This document shows positions 52,652-61,466 of a stretch of 64,000 bases of DNA, one piece after another (position 1 is the stretch's first letter; each line of letters starts with the position of its first letter). Source of the stretch: Neorhizobium galegae bv. officinalis (lineage in GTDB: Bacteria; Pseudomonadota; Alphaproteobacteria; Rhizobiales; Rhizobiaceae); the NCBI GenBank assembly GCA_000985875.1, contig CCRI01000012.1, positions 62,001-126,000 of the forward strand. Direction: 5' to 3'. Under the pieces are notes generated by a model. That model saw only the letters and a program-made list of their open reading frames with translations. It was not told the DNA's origin and did not search any database. The position numbers and the translations under genes were made by a program.

Positions 52652-53302
52652 TCACGGAAGCGCGTCGTAGCCTGGGCCGAAGCCGGTGAGTTCGATCGGA
52701 ATGCCGACCCGGTCCTGATCCGCGGATTCGCGCAGGGCAAAGACGGCAGCCTTGCCGGCGCGTAGGATGCGCATCAGTTCCTCGTCGATCTCCACTTCCA
52801 CATAACAGCCCTCGGAGAAGCAGCGGGTGAAATAGGCGCGGCCGATATTGTTGTTGTCGACATAGAGTTCCATGCCGTCTTTCAGGAGGACACCGAGCGG
52901 CGCGAGGATGCGCAGAATGCGTGCCTTGCGGTCGGCCGTCTTCAGCACCACCACCGACAGGCCGACTTCCGGCCGGTCCTCGGCGATGACGTTCTGCATC
53001 AGCGCGCACTGGTCGGCGGAAGCGCCGGCCGGCCGGTCGCAGATGATCGACCATGCGCCATGGTTCTCGCGCACGTTGCCCGGGGGCTGCGCCTGCTGCC
53101 CGGAAGGCTGCTGGGCCTGCGCGCCGTTCGTCGCCGGCCGTGGTGGCTGCGGTCCCGGCTTGGCGCCCTGAGCCGGCTGTGGGGCCGACTGGGGTACCGC
53201 GGGCCGCGGGCCGGGCTGCGGCTGCTGCGCGAACGCGGGAAGCGAAACGGCGGCTGCAAGCATCACGGCTAGACCGGCGCAGATCAGGGAGGGACGACCC
53301 AT
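52652..53302 (-). CDS. ialB: Invasion-associated locus B (IalB) family protein
   Basis: The ATG at 53302 has AGAGG ahead and gives 216 residues with a Sec signal ending near PAFAQ. A Pro/Gln-rich linker (residues about 25-75) precedes the IalB domain, recognised from WSIICDRPAGASADQCALMQ, LRILAPLGVLLKDGMELYVD and FTRCFSEGCYVEVEID with paired cysteines. IalB promotes erythrocyte invasion in Bartonella; in free-living relatives the role is unknown. It is divergent from coxB, 410 bp away. Confidence 0.9.
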   Translation of the reverse strand: MGRPSLICAGLAVMLAAAVSLPAFAQQPQPGPRPAVPQSAPQPAQGAKPGPQPPRPATNGAQAQQPSGQQAQPPGNVRENHGAWSIICDRPAGASADQCALMQNVIAEDRPEVGLSVVVLKTADRKARILRILAPLGVLLKDGMELYVDNNNIGRAYFTRCFSEGCYVEVEIDEELMRILRAGKAAVFALRESADQDRVGIPIELTGFGPGYDALP

Positions 53303-53712
53303 GGAAACCTCTGGAAGACGAATCAGTGCGGCTATTCTTGGCGTCCGCTGGACGAAATGAAAAGCCCTGACCTCTTTCCAGTGGAGTACGGCGAAAGTGG
53401 GACCCTCCAAGCCGCGTGGCCCAGCCGTCACTTTTATCAAGAAAACGCCGGATTTTGGCCGCCGTGCGGTCTATAATGACGTGGTCGAAGGTGGGCAAGG
53501 CCGTTGAAACGCGACCTCGGCATGGTCGAACAAGCGGGCTATACCCCCTGATTATCGCGGGATTCCGGGCTTATCGCGAGGCGCAAAAATGCCGCACGGG
53601 CTTTTCCCGCCAGATATTGCGGCGGCAGGCAAACTGTGATTGAAGCAGACCATATAGCTTGGATTCTGCGTTCGGTTTGATCGAGATCAGACGCATGGGG
53701 AGATATGTAGTG
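53303..53712. other. Divergent promoter region between ialB and coxB
   Basis: These 410 bases hold no supported gene. A CATATAG at 53651-53657 could be a -10 element for coxB, but no good -35 is spaced to it. An FNR/FixK-like dyad lies downstream at 53677-53690. Frames in this region are shadows with Arg-rich content. Confidence 0.55.
53677..53690. promoter_or_regulatory. FNR/FixK-like box upstream of coxB
   Basis: TTGAT-CGAG-ATCAG matches TTGAT-N4-ATCAA except for the last base. It is 23 bp before the chosen coxB ATG, downstream of a possible -10, where a bound protein would repress. Oxygen-responsive control of an aa3 oxidase would make sense, but the match is short. Confidence 0.4.
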
Positions 53713-54597
53713 ATGAACAGGGCTTTTGCAGTGATGACGGCGCTCATCTGTCTGCTCTTTGCTTCCGCAGGTTTTGCGGACCAGCCGCATCCGTGGCAGA
53801 TTGATTTCCAGGCGGCCGCAACGCCGATCATGCACCAGATCCGCTGGTTCAACCACTATACGCTGTGGTTCATCGTGCCGACCACGCTTCTGGTTCTGGC
53901 CCTGCTGGTCGTCGTCGTCGTGAAGTTCCGCGCCAGCGCCAATCCGGTACCGTCGCGGACCAGCCACAATACGGCGATCGAGATCATCTGGACGCTTGGC
54001 CCGGTTCTCATCCTCTTCTTCCTCGCCATTCCCTCCTTCAATCTTCTGAATGCCCAGCTCGAAATTCCGGACTCGGACATGACGGTCAAGGCCACCGCCA
54101 CCCAGTGGCAGTGGAACTATGAATATGAAGGCACGCCGGCGCCGGTGGCCTTCGACAGCTTCATGCTGAAGGAACAGGACCGCGCCGCCGCCGGTAAGAC
54201 CGATACTGCCGTCTACCCGCGTCTTCTCGCCGTCGACAACGAAATGATCATCCCGGTCAACAAGACCGTGCGCGTGCTGGTGACGGCTGCTCCGTCCGAC
54301 GTCATCCACGCCTTCGCAATGCCGGCTTTCGGGGTCAAGATCGATGCCGTTCCGGGCCGCCTGAACGAAACCTGGTTCAAGGCGGAGAAGGAAGGCCTCT
54401 ATTACGGCCAGTGCTCCGAACTGTGCGGCAAGGACCACGCGTACATGCCGATCGCCATCCGCGTCGTCTCGGAAGACAAGTACAAGACCTGGCTCGCAGC
54501 TGCTGCGACCGACCTGCCGGGCGCCTACAAGGCTCTCGTGGCTGCGGTCGATAAGCCTGCCGGCAATTTTGCCGTCGCGGCAAATGAATCCAAGTAA
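53713..54597 (+). CDS. coxB: Cytochrome c oxidase subunit II
   Basis: Subunit II receives electrons from cytochrome c through the binuclear CuA centre at the periplasmic face. The 294-residue precursor has a signal ending near SAGFAD, two membrane helices (around residues 55-110), and CuA ligands in IHAFAMPAFGVK (His) and YYGQCSELCGKDHAYMPI (two Cys, His and Met). The start was taken at 53713; 53695 is an in-frame alternative. It is the first gene of the cluster, 18 bp before coxA. Confidence 0.95.
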   Translation: MNRAFAVMTALICLLFASAGFADQPHPWQIDFQAAATPIMHQIRWFNHYTLWFIVPTTLLVLALLVVVVVKFRASANPVPSRTSHNTAIEIIWTLGPVLILFFLAIPSFNLLNAQLEIPDSDMTVKATATQWQWNYEYEGTPAPVAFDSFMLKEQDRAAAGKTDTAVYPRLLAVDNEMIIPVNKTVRVLVTAAPSDVIHAFAMPAFGVKIDAVPGRLNETWFKAEKEGLYYGQCSELCGKDHAYMPIAIRVVSEDKYKTWLAAAATDLPGAYKALVAAVDKPAGNFAVAANESK

Positions 54598-54615
54598 TAC
54601 AGAGGAGTGAGGACA

Positions 54616-56322
54616 ATGGCTGGACATTCCGCTCACGACGATCACGCTCATGCTCGCACCTCTCACGATGATGCGCATGCTCACGACGATCATCACGATC
54701 ACTCGCACACGCCGACCTTTGCTCAGCGTTGGCTGTTTTCGACCAACCACAAGGACATCGGCACGCTCTACCTGATCTTCGCGATCATCGCGGGCATTCT
54801 GGGCGGCCTTCTCTCCGTTGCCATGCGCATGGAACTGCAGGAGCCTGGCATCCAGATCTTCCATGGTCTGGCCTCTATGGTCTACGGCTTCCAGGGCGAC
54901 GCCGCGATCGACGGCGGCAAGCACATGTTCAATGTGTTCACCACCGGCCATGCGCTGATCATGATCTTCTTCATGGTCATGCCGGCGATGATCGGCGGTT
55001 TTGCCAACTGGATGGTGCCGATCATGATCGGTGCGCCGGACATGGCCTTCCCGCGCCTGAACAACATTTCCTTCTGGCTGCTCGTCCCCGCCTTCCTGCT
55101 GCTCCTCCTGTCGATGTTCGTCGAAGGTCCGGCGGGTGCTTACGGCGTCGGCGGCGGCTGGACCATGTATCCGCCGCTTGCGACCATGGGTCATCCGGGT
55201 CCGGCCGTCGACCTGGCGATCTTCTCGCTGCACGTCGCCGGCGCGTCCTCGATCCTCGGTGCGATCAACTTCATCACCACGATCCTGAACATGCGCGCTC
55301 CGGGCATGACGCTGCACAAGATGCCGCTGTTCGCCTGGGCCGTTCTGGTCACCGCCTTCCTGCTGCTTCTGTCGCTGCCGGTTCTGGCGGGCGCCATCAC
55401 CATGCTCCTGACCGATCGCAACTTCGGCACGACCTTCTTCTCGCCGGAAGGCGGCGGTGACCCGATCCTCTACCAGCACCTGTTCTGGTTCTTCGGCCAC
55501 CCGGAAGTCTACATCCTGATCCTGCCCGGCTTCGGCATCATCAGCCACATCGTCTCGACCTTCTCCAAGAAGCCGGTCTTCGGTTATCTCGGCATGGCCT
55601 ATGCCATGGTCGCGATCGGCGCCGTCGGCTTCATCGTCTGGGCCCACCACATGTACACGGTCGGCATGTCGCTCGATGCGCAGCGTTACTTCGTCTTCGC
55701 GACGATGGTCATCGCGGTTCCGACCGGCATCAAGATCTTCTCCTGGATCGCGACGATGTGGGGCGGTTCGCTGACGTTCTCGACCCCGATGGTCTGGGCG
55801 ATCGGCTTCATCTTCCTGTTCACCGTCGGCGGCGTCACGGGCGTCCAGCTCGCCAATGCCGGCCTCGACCGTTCGCTGCATGACACCTATTACGTTGTGG
55901 CCCACTTCCACTACGTTCTGTCGCTCGGCGCCGTCTTTGCCATCTTCGCGGCCTGGTATTACTGGTTCCCGAAGATGTTCGGCTACATGTACAACGAGAA
56001 GATCGGCAAAGCGCATTTCTGGGTCATGTTCCTCGGCGTCAACCTGGTGTTCTTCCCGCAGCACTTCCTGGGTCTCGCCGGCATGCCGCGCCGTTACATC
56101 GACTATCCGGATGCTTTTGCCGGCTGGAACTACGTTTCCTCCATCGGCTCCTACATCTCCTTCGTCGGCGTTCTGATCTTCCTTTACGGCGTCTGGGAAG
56201 CCTTCTCCAAGAAGCGCGTTGCCGGCGACAATCCGTGGGGCGAAGGTGCGACGACGCTGGAATGGCAGCTTTCTTCGCCGCCGCCGTACCACCAGTGGGA
56301 ACAGCTGCCGCGCATCAAGTAA
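54616..56322 (+). CDS. coxA: Cytochrome c oxidase subunit I, His-rich N-terminus
   Basis: Subunit I carries heme a and the heme a3-CuB centre. The 568-residue protein has twelve membrane helices, the CuB ligand region FWFFGHPEVYILILPGFGII, the HH pair in WAHHMYTVG and the heme ligand region HYVLSLGA. The first 34 residues are unusually rich in His and Asp (AHDDHAHARTSHDDAHAHDD), an extension not essential for the core. AGAGGAGTGAGGACA precedes the ATG. Confidence 0.98.
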   Translation: MAGHSAHDDHAHARTSHDDAHAHDDHHDHSHTPTFAQRWLFSTNHKDIGTLYLIFAIIAGILGGLLSVAMRMELQEPGIQIFHGLASMVYGFQGDAAIDGGKHMFNVFTTGHALIMIFFMVMPAMIGGFANWMVPIMIGAPDMAFPRLNNISFWLLVPAFLLLLLSMFVEGPAGAYGVGGGWTMYPPLATMGHPGPAVDLAIFSLHVAGASSILGAINFITTILNMRAPGMTLHKMPLFAWAVLVTAFLLLLSLPVLAGAITMLLTDRNFGTTFFSPEGGGDPILYQHLFWFFGHPEVYILILPGFGIISHIVSTFSKKPVFGYLGMAYAMVAIGAVGFIVWAHHMYTVGMSLDAQRYFVFATMVIAVPTGIKIFSWIATMWGGSLTFSTPMVWAIGFIFLFTVGGVTGVQLANAGLDRSLHDTYYVVAHFHYVLSLGAVFAIFAAWYYWFPKMFGYMYNEKIGKAHFWVMFLGVNLVFFPQHFLGLAGMPRRYIDYPDAFAGWNYVSSIGSYISFVGVLIFLYGVWEAFSKKRVAGDNPWGEGATTLEWQLSSPPPYHQWEQLPRIK

Positions 56323-56341
56323 GCGCTCGATCCTTGAAAAA

Positions 56342-56366
56342 GGGCATCGCGGCTGCCGCGATGCCC
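56342..56366. terminator. Hairpin between coxA and ctaB, possible attenuator
   Basis: GGGCATCGCGG and CCGCGATGCCC form a perfect 11-bp stem around CTG. No T-tract follows (TGAAATG), so transcription probably continues with reduced efficiency, or the hairpin protects the coxBA mRNA end. Confidence 0.5.
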
Positions 56367-56390
56367 TGAAATGCCAGACAGGACGGTTCA

Positions 56391-57347
56391 ATGACGGTTA
56401 TCGACAATCACGACGCTCTCGGCACCGATGGAGGCTTGCGCCTCTCGGAGGCGGGTGCGCGCGATTTCTTCGAACTCCTGAAGCCCCGGGTGATGTCGCT
56501 CGTGGTCTTCACAGCATTCGCCGGCCTCATTCTCGCGCCCGGTCAGATCAATCCGGTCCTCGGCGTGATTTCCATTCTCTGCATCGCGGTCGGCGCCGGC
56601 GCCTCCGGGGCGCTGAACATGTGGTATGACGCCGATATCGATGCCGTCATGACCCGCACCGCCAAGCGCCCGATCCCGGCCGGCCGCATCCTGCCCCAGG
56701 AAGCGCTCGCCTTCGGCCTGACGCTCTCGGTCTTCTCGGTGGTCATCCTCGGTCTGGCGGTCAACTGGTTCTCGGCCGGCCTGCTTGCCTTCACGATCTT
56801 CTTTTATGCCGTCGTCTACACGATGTGGCTGAAGCGCTCGACGCCGCAGAACATCGTCATCGGCGGTGCCTCCGGCGCCTTTCCCCCGATGATCGGCTGG
56901 GCCTGCGTCACGGGCGGCGTGTCGCTCGACAGCGTCCTGCTTTTCCTCATCATCTTCCTGTGGACGCCGGCGCATTTCTGGGCGCTGGCGCTCTTCAAGA
57001 TGCGCGATTACGGCTCGGTCGGCGTGCCGATGATGCCGAATGTCGCAGGCGAGGCCTCGACCAAGAACCAGATCATCGTCTATGCGGTGCTGACCGCGGT
57101 GATCGCCGTCGCCCCCACCTTCACGGGTCTTGCCGGCCTCGGTTACGGCGTCTTTGCCGCCGTGCTCGGCGCGATCTTCGTGATCTGTTCCATCGCCGTC
57201 CGGCGCATGCCCGACGGCGATGAGAAGATGATGCCGGCGAAGAAGATGTTCGCCTATTCGATCTTTTATCTCTTTGCGATCTTCTCGGCCCTGCTGGCCG
57301 ACCGGCTGCTCGCGGGACTGCCGCACCTCGTGGGAGGTTTGCTGTGA
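56391..57347 (+). CDS. ctaB: Protoheme IX farnesyltransferase (heme O synthase)
   Basis: CtaB (Cox10) adds a farnesyl group to heme b, giving heme O for heme a. The 318-residue membrane protein has the UbiA-family aspartate-rich motif N-M-W-Y-D-A-D-I-D (about residue 80), the conserved LKPRVMSLVVFTAFAGLILA start, and TKNQIIVYAV and HFWALALFKMRDY in the other half. It overlaps coxF by one base. Confidence 0.96.
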   Translation: MTVIDNHDALGTDGGLRLSEAGARDFFELLKPRVMSLVVFTAFAGLILAPGQINPVLGVISILCIAVGAGASGALNMWYDADIDAVMTRTAKRPIPAGRILPQEALAFGLTLSVFSVVILGLAVNWFSAGLLAFTIFFYAVVYTMWLKRSTPQNIVIGGASGAFPPMIGWACVTGGVSLDSVLLFLIIFLWTPAHFWALALFKMRDYGSVGVPMMPNVAGEASTKNQIIVYAVLTAVIAVAPTFTGLAGLGYGVFAAVLGAIFVICSIAVRRMPDGDEKMMPAKKMFAYSIFYLFAIFSALLADRLLAGLPHLVGGLL

Positions 57348-57484
57348 TGGAAACAATCAAGCTCAGCGAAGCCCAGAGGAAGTCCCGCCGCAACCGCAAC
57401 ATCGCGCTCGGCATCGTTCTCGCCGGGCTCGTGGTCCTCTTCTACATCATGACGCTGGTGAAAATCGGCGGAGTCGGGAACTAG
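57347..57484 (+). CDS. coxF: CoxF-like small membrane protein
   Basis: The 45-residue product has a charged N-terminal part (KLSEAQRKSRRNRNIALGI) and one helix (VLAGLVVLFYIMTLVKIGG). It fits the small CoxF-type protein found between ctaB and ctaG in Rhizobiales. Its ATG overlaps the ctaB stop by one base and it lies 9 bp before ctaG. It is too short for usual ORF cut-offs. The role in oxidase assembly is inferred from position. Confidence 0.78.
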   Translation: METIKLSEAQRKSRRNRNIALGIVLAGLVVLFYIMTLVKIGGVGN

Positions 57485-57493
57485 GGTGGAGCG

Positions 57494-58114
57494 ATGACGG
57501 ACGTCAATCAGAACGGTCAGGCAAAGCGCGTCAGCAACAGCGCGATCTTCGCCGGCTGCGCCGTTTTTGTGGCCGGCATGGTCGGCGCCGCCTATGCTTC
57601 CGTCCCGCTCTACCGGCTGTTCTGCCAGGTCACCGGCTATAACGGCACGACCCAGCGCGTCGAGCAGTATTCCGACAAGATCCTGAACAAGCCGATCCAG
57701 GTGACGTTCGACGCCAACATCTCGCCGGGCCTGAACTGGGAGTTCAAGCCCGCCAAGTCGGTCAACCCTAAGATCGGTGAGACCGTGCAGATCGAATACA
57801 CGGCAACCAACCGGTCGTCCAAGCCGACCACGGGCAGTGCCGTGTTCAACGTGACGCCGATGGAAGCGGGCGCCTATTTCAACAAGGTCGAGTGCTTCTG
57901 CTTTACCGAGCAGACGCTGCAGCCCGGCCAGTCGGTCCAGATGCCGGTGGTGTTCTTCGTTGACCCGGAGCTCGCCACGGCCCAAGAGACCAAGAACATC
58001 AAGACGATCACCCTGTCCTACACCTTCTATCCGAGCGAGCCGGGCAAACCGGTCGCGGCTCTGCCGGAAGGCCCGAAGGCAGGCGCCCCGAAGACGGGCA
58101 CAGGGAAACTTTGA
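57494..58114 (+). CDS. ctaG: Cytochrome c oxidase assembly protein CtaG/Cox11
   Basis: CtaG delivers copper to CuB of subunit I. The 206-residue protein has an N-terminal membrane helix (SNSAIFAGCAVFVAGMVGAA), the conserved ASVPLYRLFCQVTGY and the copper-binding CFCF motif in VECFCFTEQTL. YTFYP near the end is also typical. It is between coxF and coxC. Confidence 0.96.
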   Translation: MTDVNQNGQAKRVSNSAIFAGCAVFVAGMVGAAYASVPLYRLFCQVTGYNGTTQRVEQYSDKILNKPIQVTFDANISPGLNWEFKPAKSVNPKIGETVQIEYTATNRSSKPTTGSAVFNVTPMEAGAYFNKVECFCFTEQTLQPGQSVQMPVVFFVDPELATAQETKNIKTITLSYTFYPSEPGKPVAALPEGPKAGAPKTGTGKL

Positions 58115-58165
58115 GAGGGTTCGCCGGTTTTCCGGCGAAGCAGGCATTCATCCGGGGATTCTGAC

Positions 58166-59041
58166 ATGGCCGACGCGCATCAGAAAAATCACGACTACCA
58201 CATCATCGATCCGAGCCCGTGGCCGATCCTGGCCTCACTTGGCGCCTTCGTCATGACCTTCGGCGGCGTAGGCTACATGCGTTATCTGCATGGCGGCCAG
58301 TTCCATATCTTCGGTCTGGACCTTGCGACCCCGTGGATCTTCTACATCGGCCTGGCGATCATCATCTACACGATGATCGGCTGGTGGGCGGACACGATCA
58401 AGGAAGGCAATTCGGGCGCCCATACCCGGGTCGTCTCGCTGCATCTGCGCTACGGCATGATCATGTTCATCGCTTCGGAAGTGATGTTCTTCGTCGCCTG
58501 GTTCTGGGCCTTTTTCGATGCCAGCCTCTATGCCAACGAGGCGATCCAGGCGACCCGCGTCGAGTTTCTCGGCGGTCAGTGGCCGCCGAAGGGCGTCGAG
58601 GTGCTCGATCCCTGGCACCTGCCGATCTACAACACGGTCATCCTGCTTCTGTCGGGCACCTGCGTCACCTGGGCTCACCACGCGCTGCTGCACGGCGACC
58701 GCAAGGGCCTGATCAGCGGTCTGGCGCTCACCGTAGCACTCGGCATCCTGTTCTCCTGCGTCCAGGCTTACGAGTATATCCACGCTCCGTTCGCGTTCTC
58801 GAACTCGATCTACGGCGCGACCTTCTTCATGGCGACCGGCTTCCACGGTTTCCACGTGCTGGTCGGCACGATCTTCCTGGCTGTCTGCCTGCTGCGCGCC
58901 ATCAACGGCGGTTTCACGCCCACCAAGCATTTCGGCTTCGAAGCCGCCGCCTGGTACTGGCACTTCGTCGACGTGGTATGGCTGTTCCTCTTCTTCGCCA
59001 TCTACATCTGGGGTGGCTGGGGCGCGCCGCTCGCCCATTGA
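58166..59041 (+). CDS. coxC: Cytochrome c oxidase subunit III
   Basis: Subunit III stabilises the aa3 oxidase core. The 291-residue protein has seven hydrophobic helices, SEVMFFVAWFWAFFDASL with its conserved Glu, WAHHALL and the C-terminal FGFEAAAWYWHFVDVVWLFL. The ATG lies 51 bp after ctaG. A terminator-like hairpin follows before surf1. Confidence 0.97.
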   Translation: MADAHQKNHDYHIIDPSPWPILASLGAFVMTFGGVGYMRYLHGGQFHIFGLDLATPWIFYIGLAIIIYTMIGWWADTIKEGNSGAHTRVVSLHLRYGMIMFIASEVMFFVAWFWAFFDASLYANEAIQATRVEFLGGQWPPKGVEVLDPWHLPIYNTVILLLSGTCVTWAHHALLHGDRKGLISGLALTVALGILFSCVQAYEYIHAPFAFSNSIYGATFFMATGFHGFHVLVGTIFLAVCLLRAINGGFTPTKHFGFEAAAWYWHFVDVVWLFLFFAIYIWGGWGAPLAH

Positions 59042-59064
59042 GCCAGGGTACATGAATTCCGGGA

Positions 59065-59095
59065 GGGCGGCGACAAGCCGCCCTTCTGCTTTTTG
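59065..59095 (+). terminator. Terminator-like hairpin after coxC
   Basis: GGGCGGC (59065-59071) pairs with GCCGCCC (59077-59083) around GACAA, followed by TTCTGCTTTTTG. The T-tract is interrupted, so it may allow partial readthrough into surf1. Confidence 0.6.
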
Positions 59096-59108
59096 AGGAC
59101 TGGAACGA

Positions 59109-59879
59109 ATGGCAACCAAGGCTCCCTCGCGAACCGCATCGGATAAGACGCCCGGCCGCGGCCGTGGCCGGATGATCGCCACCGCCGTCGTGGTGCTGGC
59201 GGCGCTCGCCATCCTGCTATCGCTCGGCACCTGGCAGGTGGAGCGGCTGCATTGGAAGGAAGGGCTGCTTGCCGATATCGCCCAGCGGCGAGCGGCGGCC
59301 CCCGTCCCGCTTTCCGACATCGAAGCGATCTGGAAATCCGGCGGCGATATCGAATACCGCCGGGTATCGGTCACCGGCACGTTCGACCACGCCAGGGAAC
59401 GACATTTCTTCGCGACTTTCGGCGGCCAGACCGGCTTCTACGTCTACACCCCGTTGACGCTTGCCGACGGCCGCATCCTGTTCGTCAACCGCGGTTTCGT
59501 GCCCTATGAGATGAAGGACCCGAAGACCCGCAGCGCCGGGGAAGTTGCCGGCCCGCAGACCGTCACCGGATATGCGCGGGGGCGGCTTGGGGAAAAGCCC
59601 TCCTCCATCGTTCCGGACAACGACACGGCGAAGAACATCTTCTACTGGAAAGATCTCGATGCCATGGCCTCCACCACCGGCATCGACGCGTCGAAGGTCG
59701 TGCAGTTCTTCGTGGATGCCGATGGATCGATCGTCAATCCGGGCGGCTGGCCCAAGGGCGGCGTCACCCAGTTCGACCTCCCCAACAGCCACCTCCAGTA
59801 TGCCGTGACCTGGTACGGCCTTGCCGCGGCCCTCGTTGCCGTCGTCATCGGCATGATCTTCCGCCGCAAACGCGCCTGA
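59109..59879 (+). CDS. SURF1-family oxidase assembly protein
   Basis: SURF1 proteins help insert heme a into subunit I. The 256-residue protein has two membrane helices, one at the start (IATAVVVLAALAILLSLGTW) and one at the end (LQYAVTWYGLAAALVAVVIG). The family motifs are GTWQVERLHWKEGL, EYRRVSVTGTF and NRGFVP. It is the last gene of the cluster. Confidence 0.95.
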   Translation: MATKAPSRTASDKTPGRGRGRMIATAVVVLAALAILLSLGTWQVERLHWKEGLLADIAQRRAAAPVPLSDIEAIWKSGGDIEYRRVSVTGTFDHARERHFFATFGGQTGFYVYTPLTLADGRILFVNRGFVPYEMKDPKTRSAGEVAGPQTVTGYARGRLGEKPSSIVPDNDTAKNIFYWKDLDAMASTTGIDASKVVQFFVDADGSIVNPGGWPKGGVTQFDLPNSHLQYAVTWYGLAAALVAVVIGMIFRRKRA

Positions 59880-59972
59880 GCCCGCAGGATAGGCTTGCTT
59901 CGGTCCCTCCCCGGACCTACATCGGTTGGAGCAGAGCGCGCGTCTTCATAGGGCAGCGCCGAAGGAGCACCC

Positions 59973-61388
59973 ATGAACACCGACCTTCTCAACCTTTTCG
60001 ACTGCGACGAGACCAAGCTGCGCTCGATCCTCTCCGAGGCGCTTACCGGCGCCGATGACGGCGAGCTTTTCGTGGAGCATGCCCAGGCGGAATCGCTGAC
60101 CTTCGACAACGGCCGCCTGAAGGGCGGCTCGTTCAACACCGACCAGGGGTTCGGACTGCGCTCGGTTGCCGGCGAAGCGGTCGGTTATGCCCATGCGGGC
60201 GAGCTTTCGGCGGCAGCGCTGTCCCGCGCCTCGGATGCGGTGCGGGCCGTCACCGCCGGATATTCCGGTTCCTACGCGGCCGCTCCCCAGCGCACCAACA
60301 AGAAATATTACGGCGACGAGAACCCGATCGGCAGCCCGAGCTTCGAGGAGAAGGTCAAGCTGCTCACCGATATCGACGCCTATCTGCGCAACAAGGACGA
60401 CAAGGTGCGGCAGGTGACGGCCACCGTCTCCGCAAGCTGGCAGGTGGTCGACATACTGCGCGCCGACGGCCACCGGGTGCAGGACATCCGCCCGATGACC
60501 CGCATCAACATTTCCGTCGTCGTCGGTGAGGGCGACCGGCAGGAGAGCGGTTCGTTCGGCACGGGCGGCCGTATCGGCTTCGGCGATTTCGTCACCGAAG
60601 GCAACTGGCAGACCGGCGCCGACGAGGCGCTGCGCCAGGCGCTCGTCAACCTCACCGCCATCGACGCGCCTGCCGGCACGATGGACGTGGTGCTCGGCTC
60701 CGGCTGGCCGGGCGTGATGCTGCACGAGGCGGTCGGCCACGGGCTGGAAGGCGATTTCAACCGAAAGAAGACCTCTGCCTTCGCCGGGCTTCTCGGCGAG
60801 ATGGTCGCGGCCCCCGGCGTCACGGTCGTCGATGACGGCACGATCGACAACCGCCGCGGCTCGCTCACCATAGACGACGAAGGCACGCCTTCCGCCTACA
60901 ACGTGCTGATCGAGAACGGCAAGCTGGTCGGTTACATGCAGGACCGCCAGAACGCCCGGCTGATGGGCGTCGCACCGACCGGCAACGGCCGCCGGCAGGG
61001 TTATGCCTATACGCCGATGCCGCGGATGACCAATACCTACATGCTCGGCGGCGACAAAACGCCGGAAGAGATCATCGCCTCGGTGAAGAAGGGCATCTAC
61101 GCCGTCTCCTTCGGCGGTGGCCAGGTCGACATCACATCCGGAAAATTCGTGTTCGGCTGCACCGAGGCCTACATGATAGAGGATGGCAAAATTGGCCCCG
61201 CCATCAAGGGCGCCATGCTGATCGGCAACGGCCCGGATGCGATGCGCCGCGTCTCGATGGTCGGCAACGACATGAAGCTCGATACCGGCATCGGCAATTG
61301 CGGCAAGGGCGGCCAATGGGTCCCCGTCGGCGTCGGCCAGCCGCATCTGCGGATGGACCAGGTGACGGTGGGTGGGACGAAGGCGTAA
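59973..61388 (+). CDS. tldD: Metalloprotease TldD
   Basis: TldD with TldE/PmbA forms a zinc protease acting on small peptides. The 471-residue protein has the HExxxH motif (HEAVGHGLEGD, about residues 251-261) and C-terminal CTEAYMIEDGKIG with the third-ligand cysteine. Length is normal. tldE/pmbA is not in the window. It starts 93 bp after surf1. Confidence 0.97.
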   Translation: MNTDLLNLFDCDETKLRSILSEALTGADDGELFVEHAQAESLTFDNGRLKGGSFNTDQGFGLRSVAGEAVGYAHAGELSAAALSRASDAVRAVTAGYSGSYAAAPQRTNKKYYGDENPIGSPSFEEKVKLLTDIDAYLRNKDDKVRQVTATVSASWQVVDILRADGHRVQDIRPMTRINISVVVGEGDRQESGSFGTGGRIGFGDFVTEGNWQTGADEALRQALVNLTAIDAPAGTMDVVLGSGWPGVMLHEAVGHGLEGDFNRKKTSAFAGLLGEMVAAPGVTVVDDGTIDNRRGSLTIDDEGTPSAYNVLIENGKLVGYMQDRQNARLMGVAPTGNGRRQGYAYTPMPRMTNTYMLGGDKTPEEIIASVKKGIYAVSFGGGQVDITSGKFVFGCTEAYMIEDGKIGPAIKGAMLIGNGPDAMRRVSMVGNDMKLDTGIGNCGKGGQWVPVGVGQPHLRMDQVTVGGTKA

Positions 61389-61466
61389 AGCGGAGCAATT
61401 TGCCTGGCGATGGAAACGCTGAGGTTTCTATCGCCAGATCCCAACGTCGGCATATGAGCCTGAAAC

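Noticed and set aside
53539..56391. 950-codon open frame on the minus strand
   Set aside because: Antisense to coxB and coxA; rich in His/Asp/Arg with no domain, a product of codon bias in the true genes.
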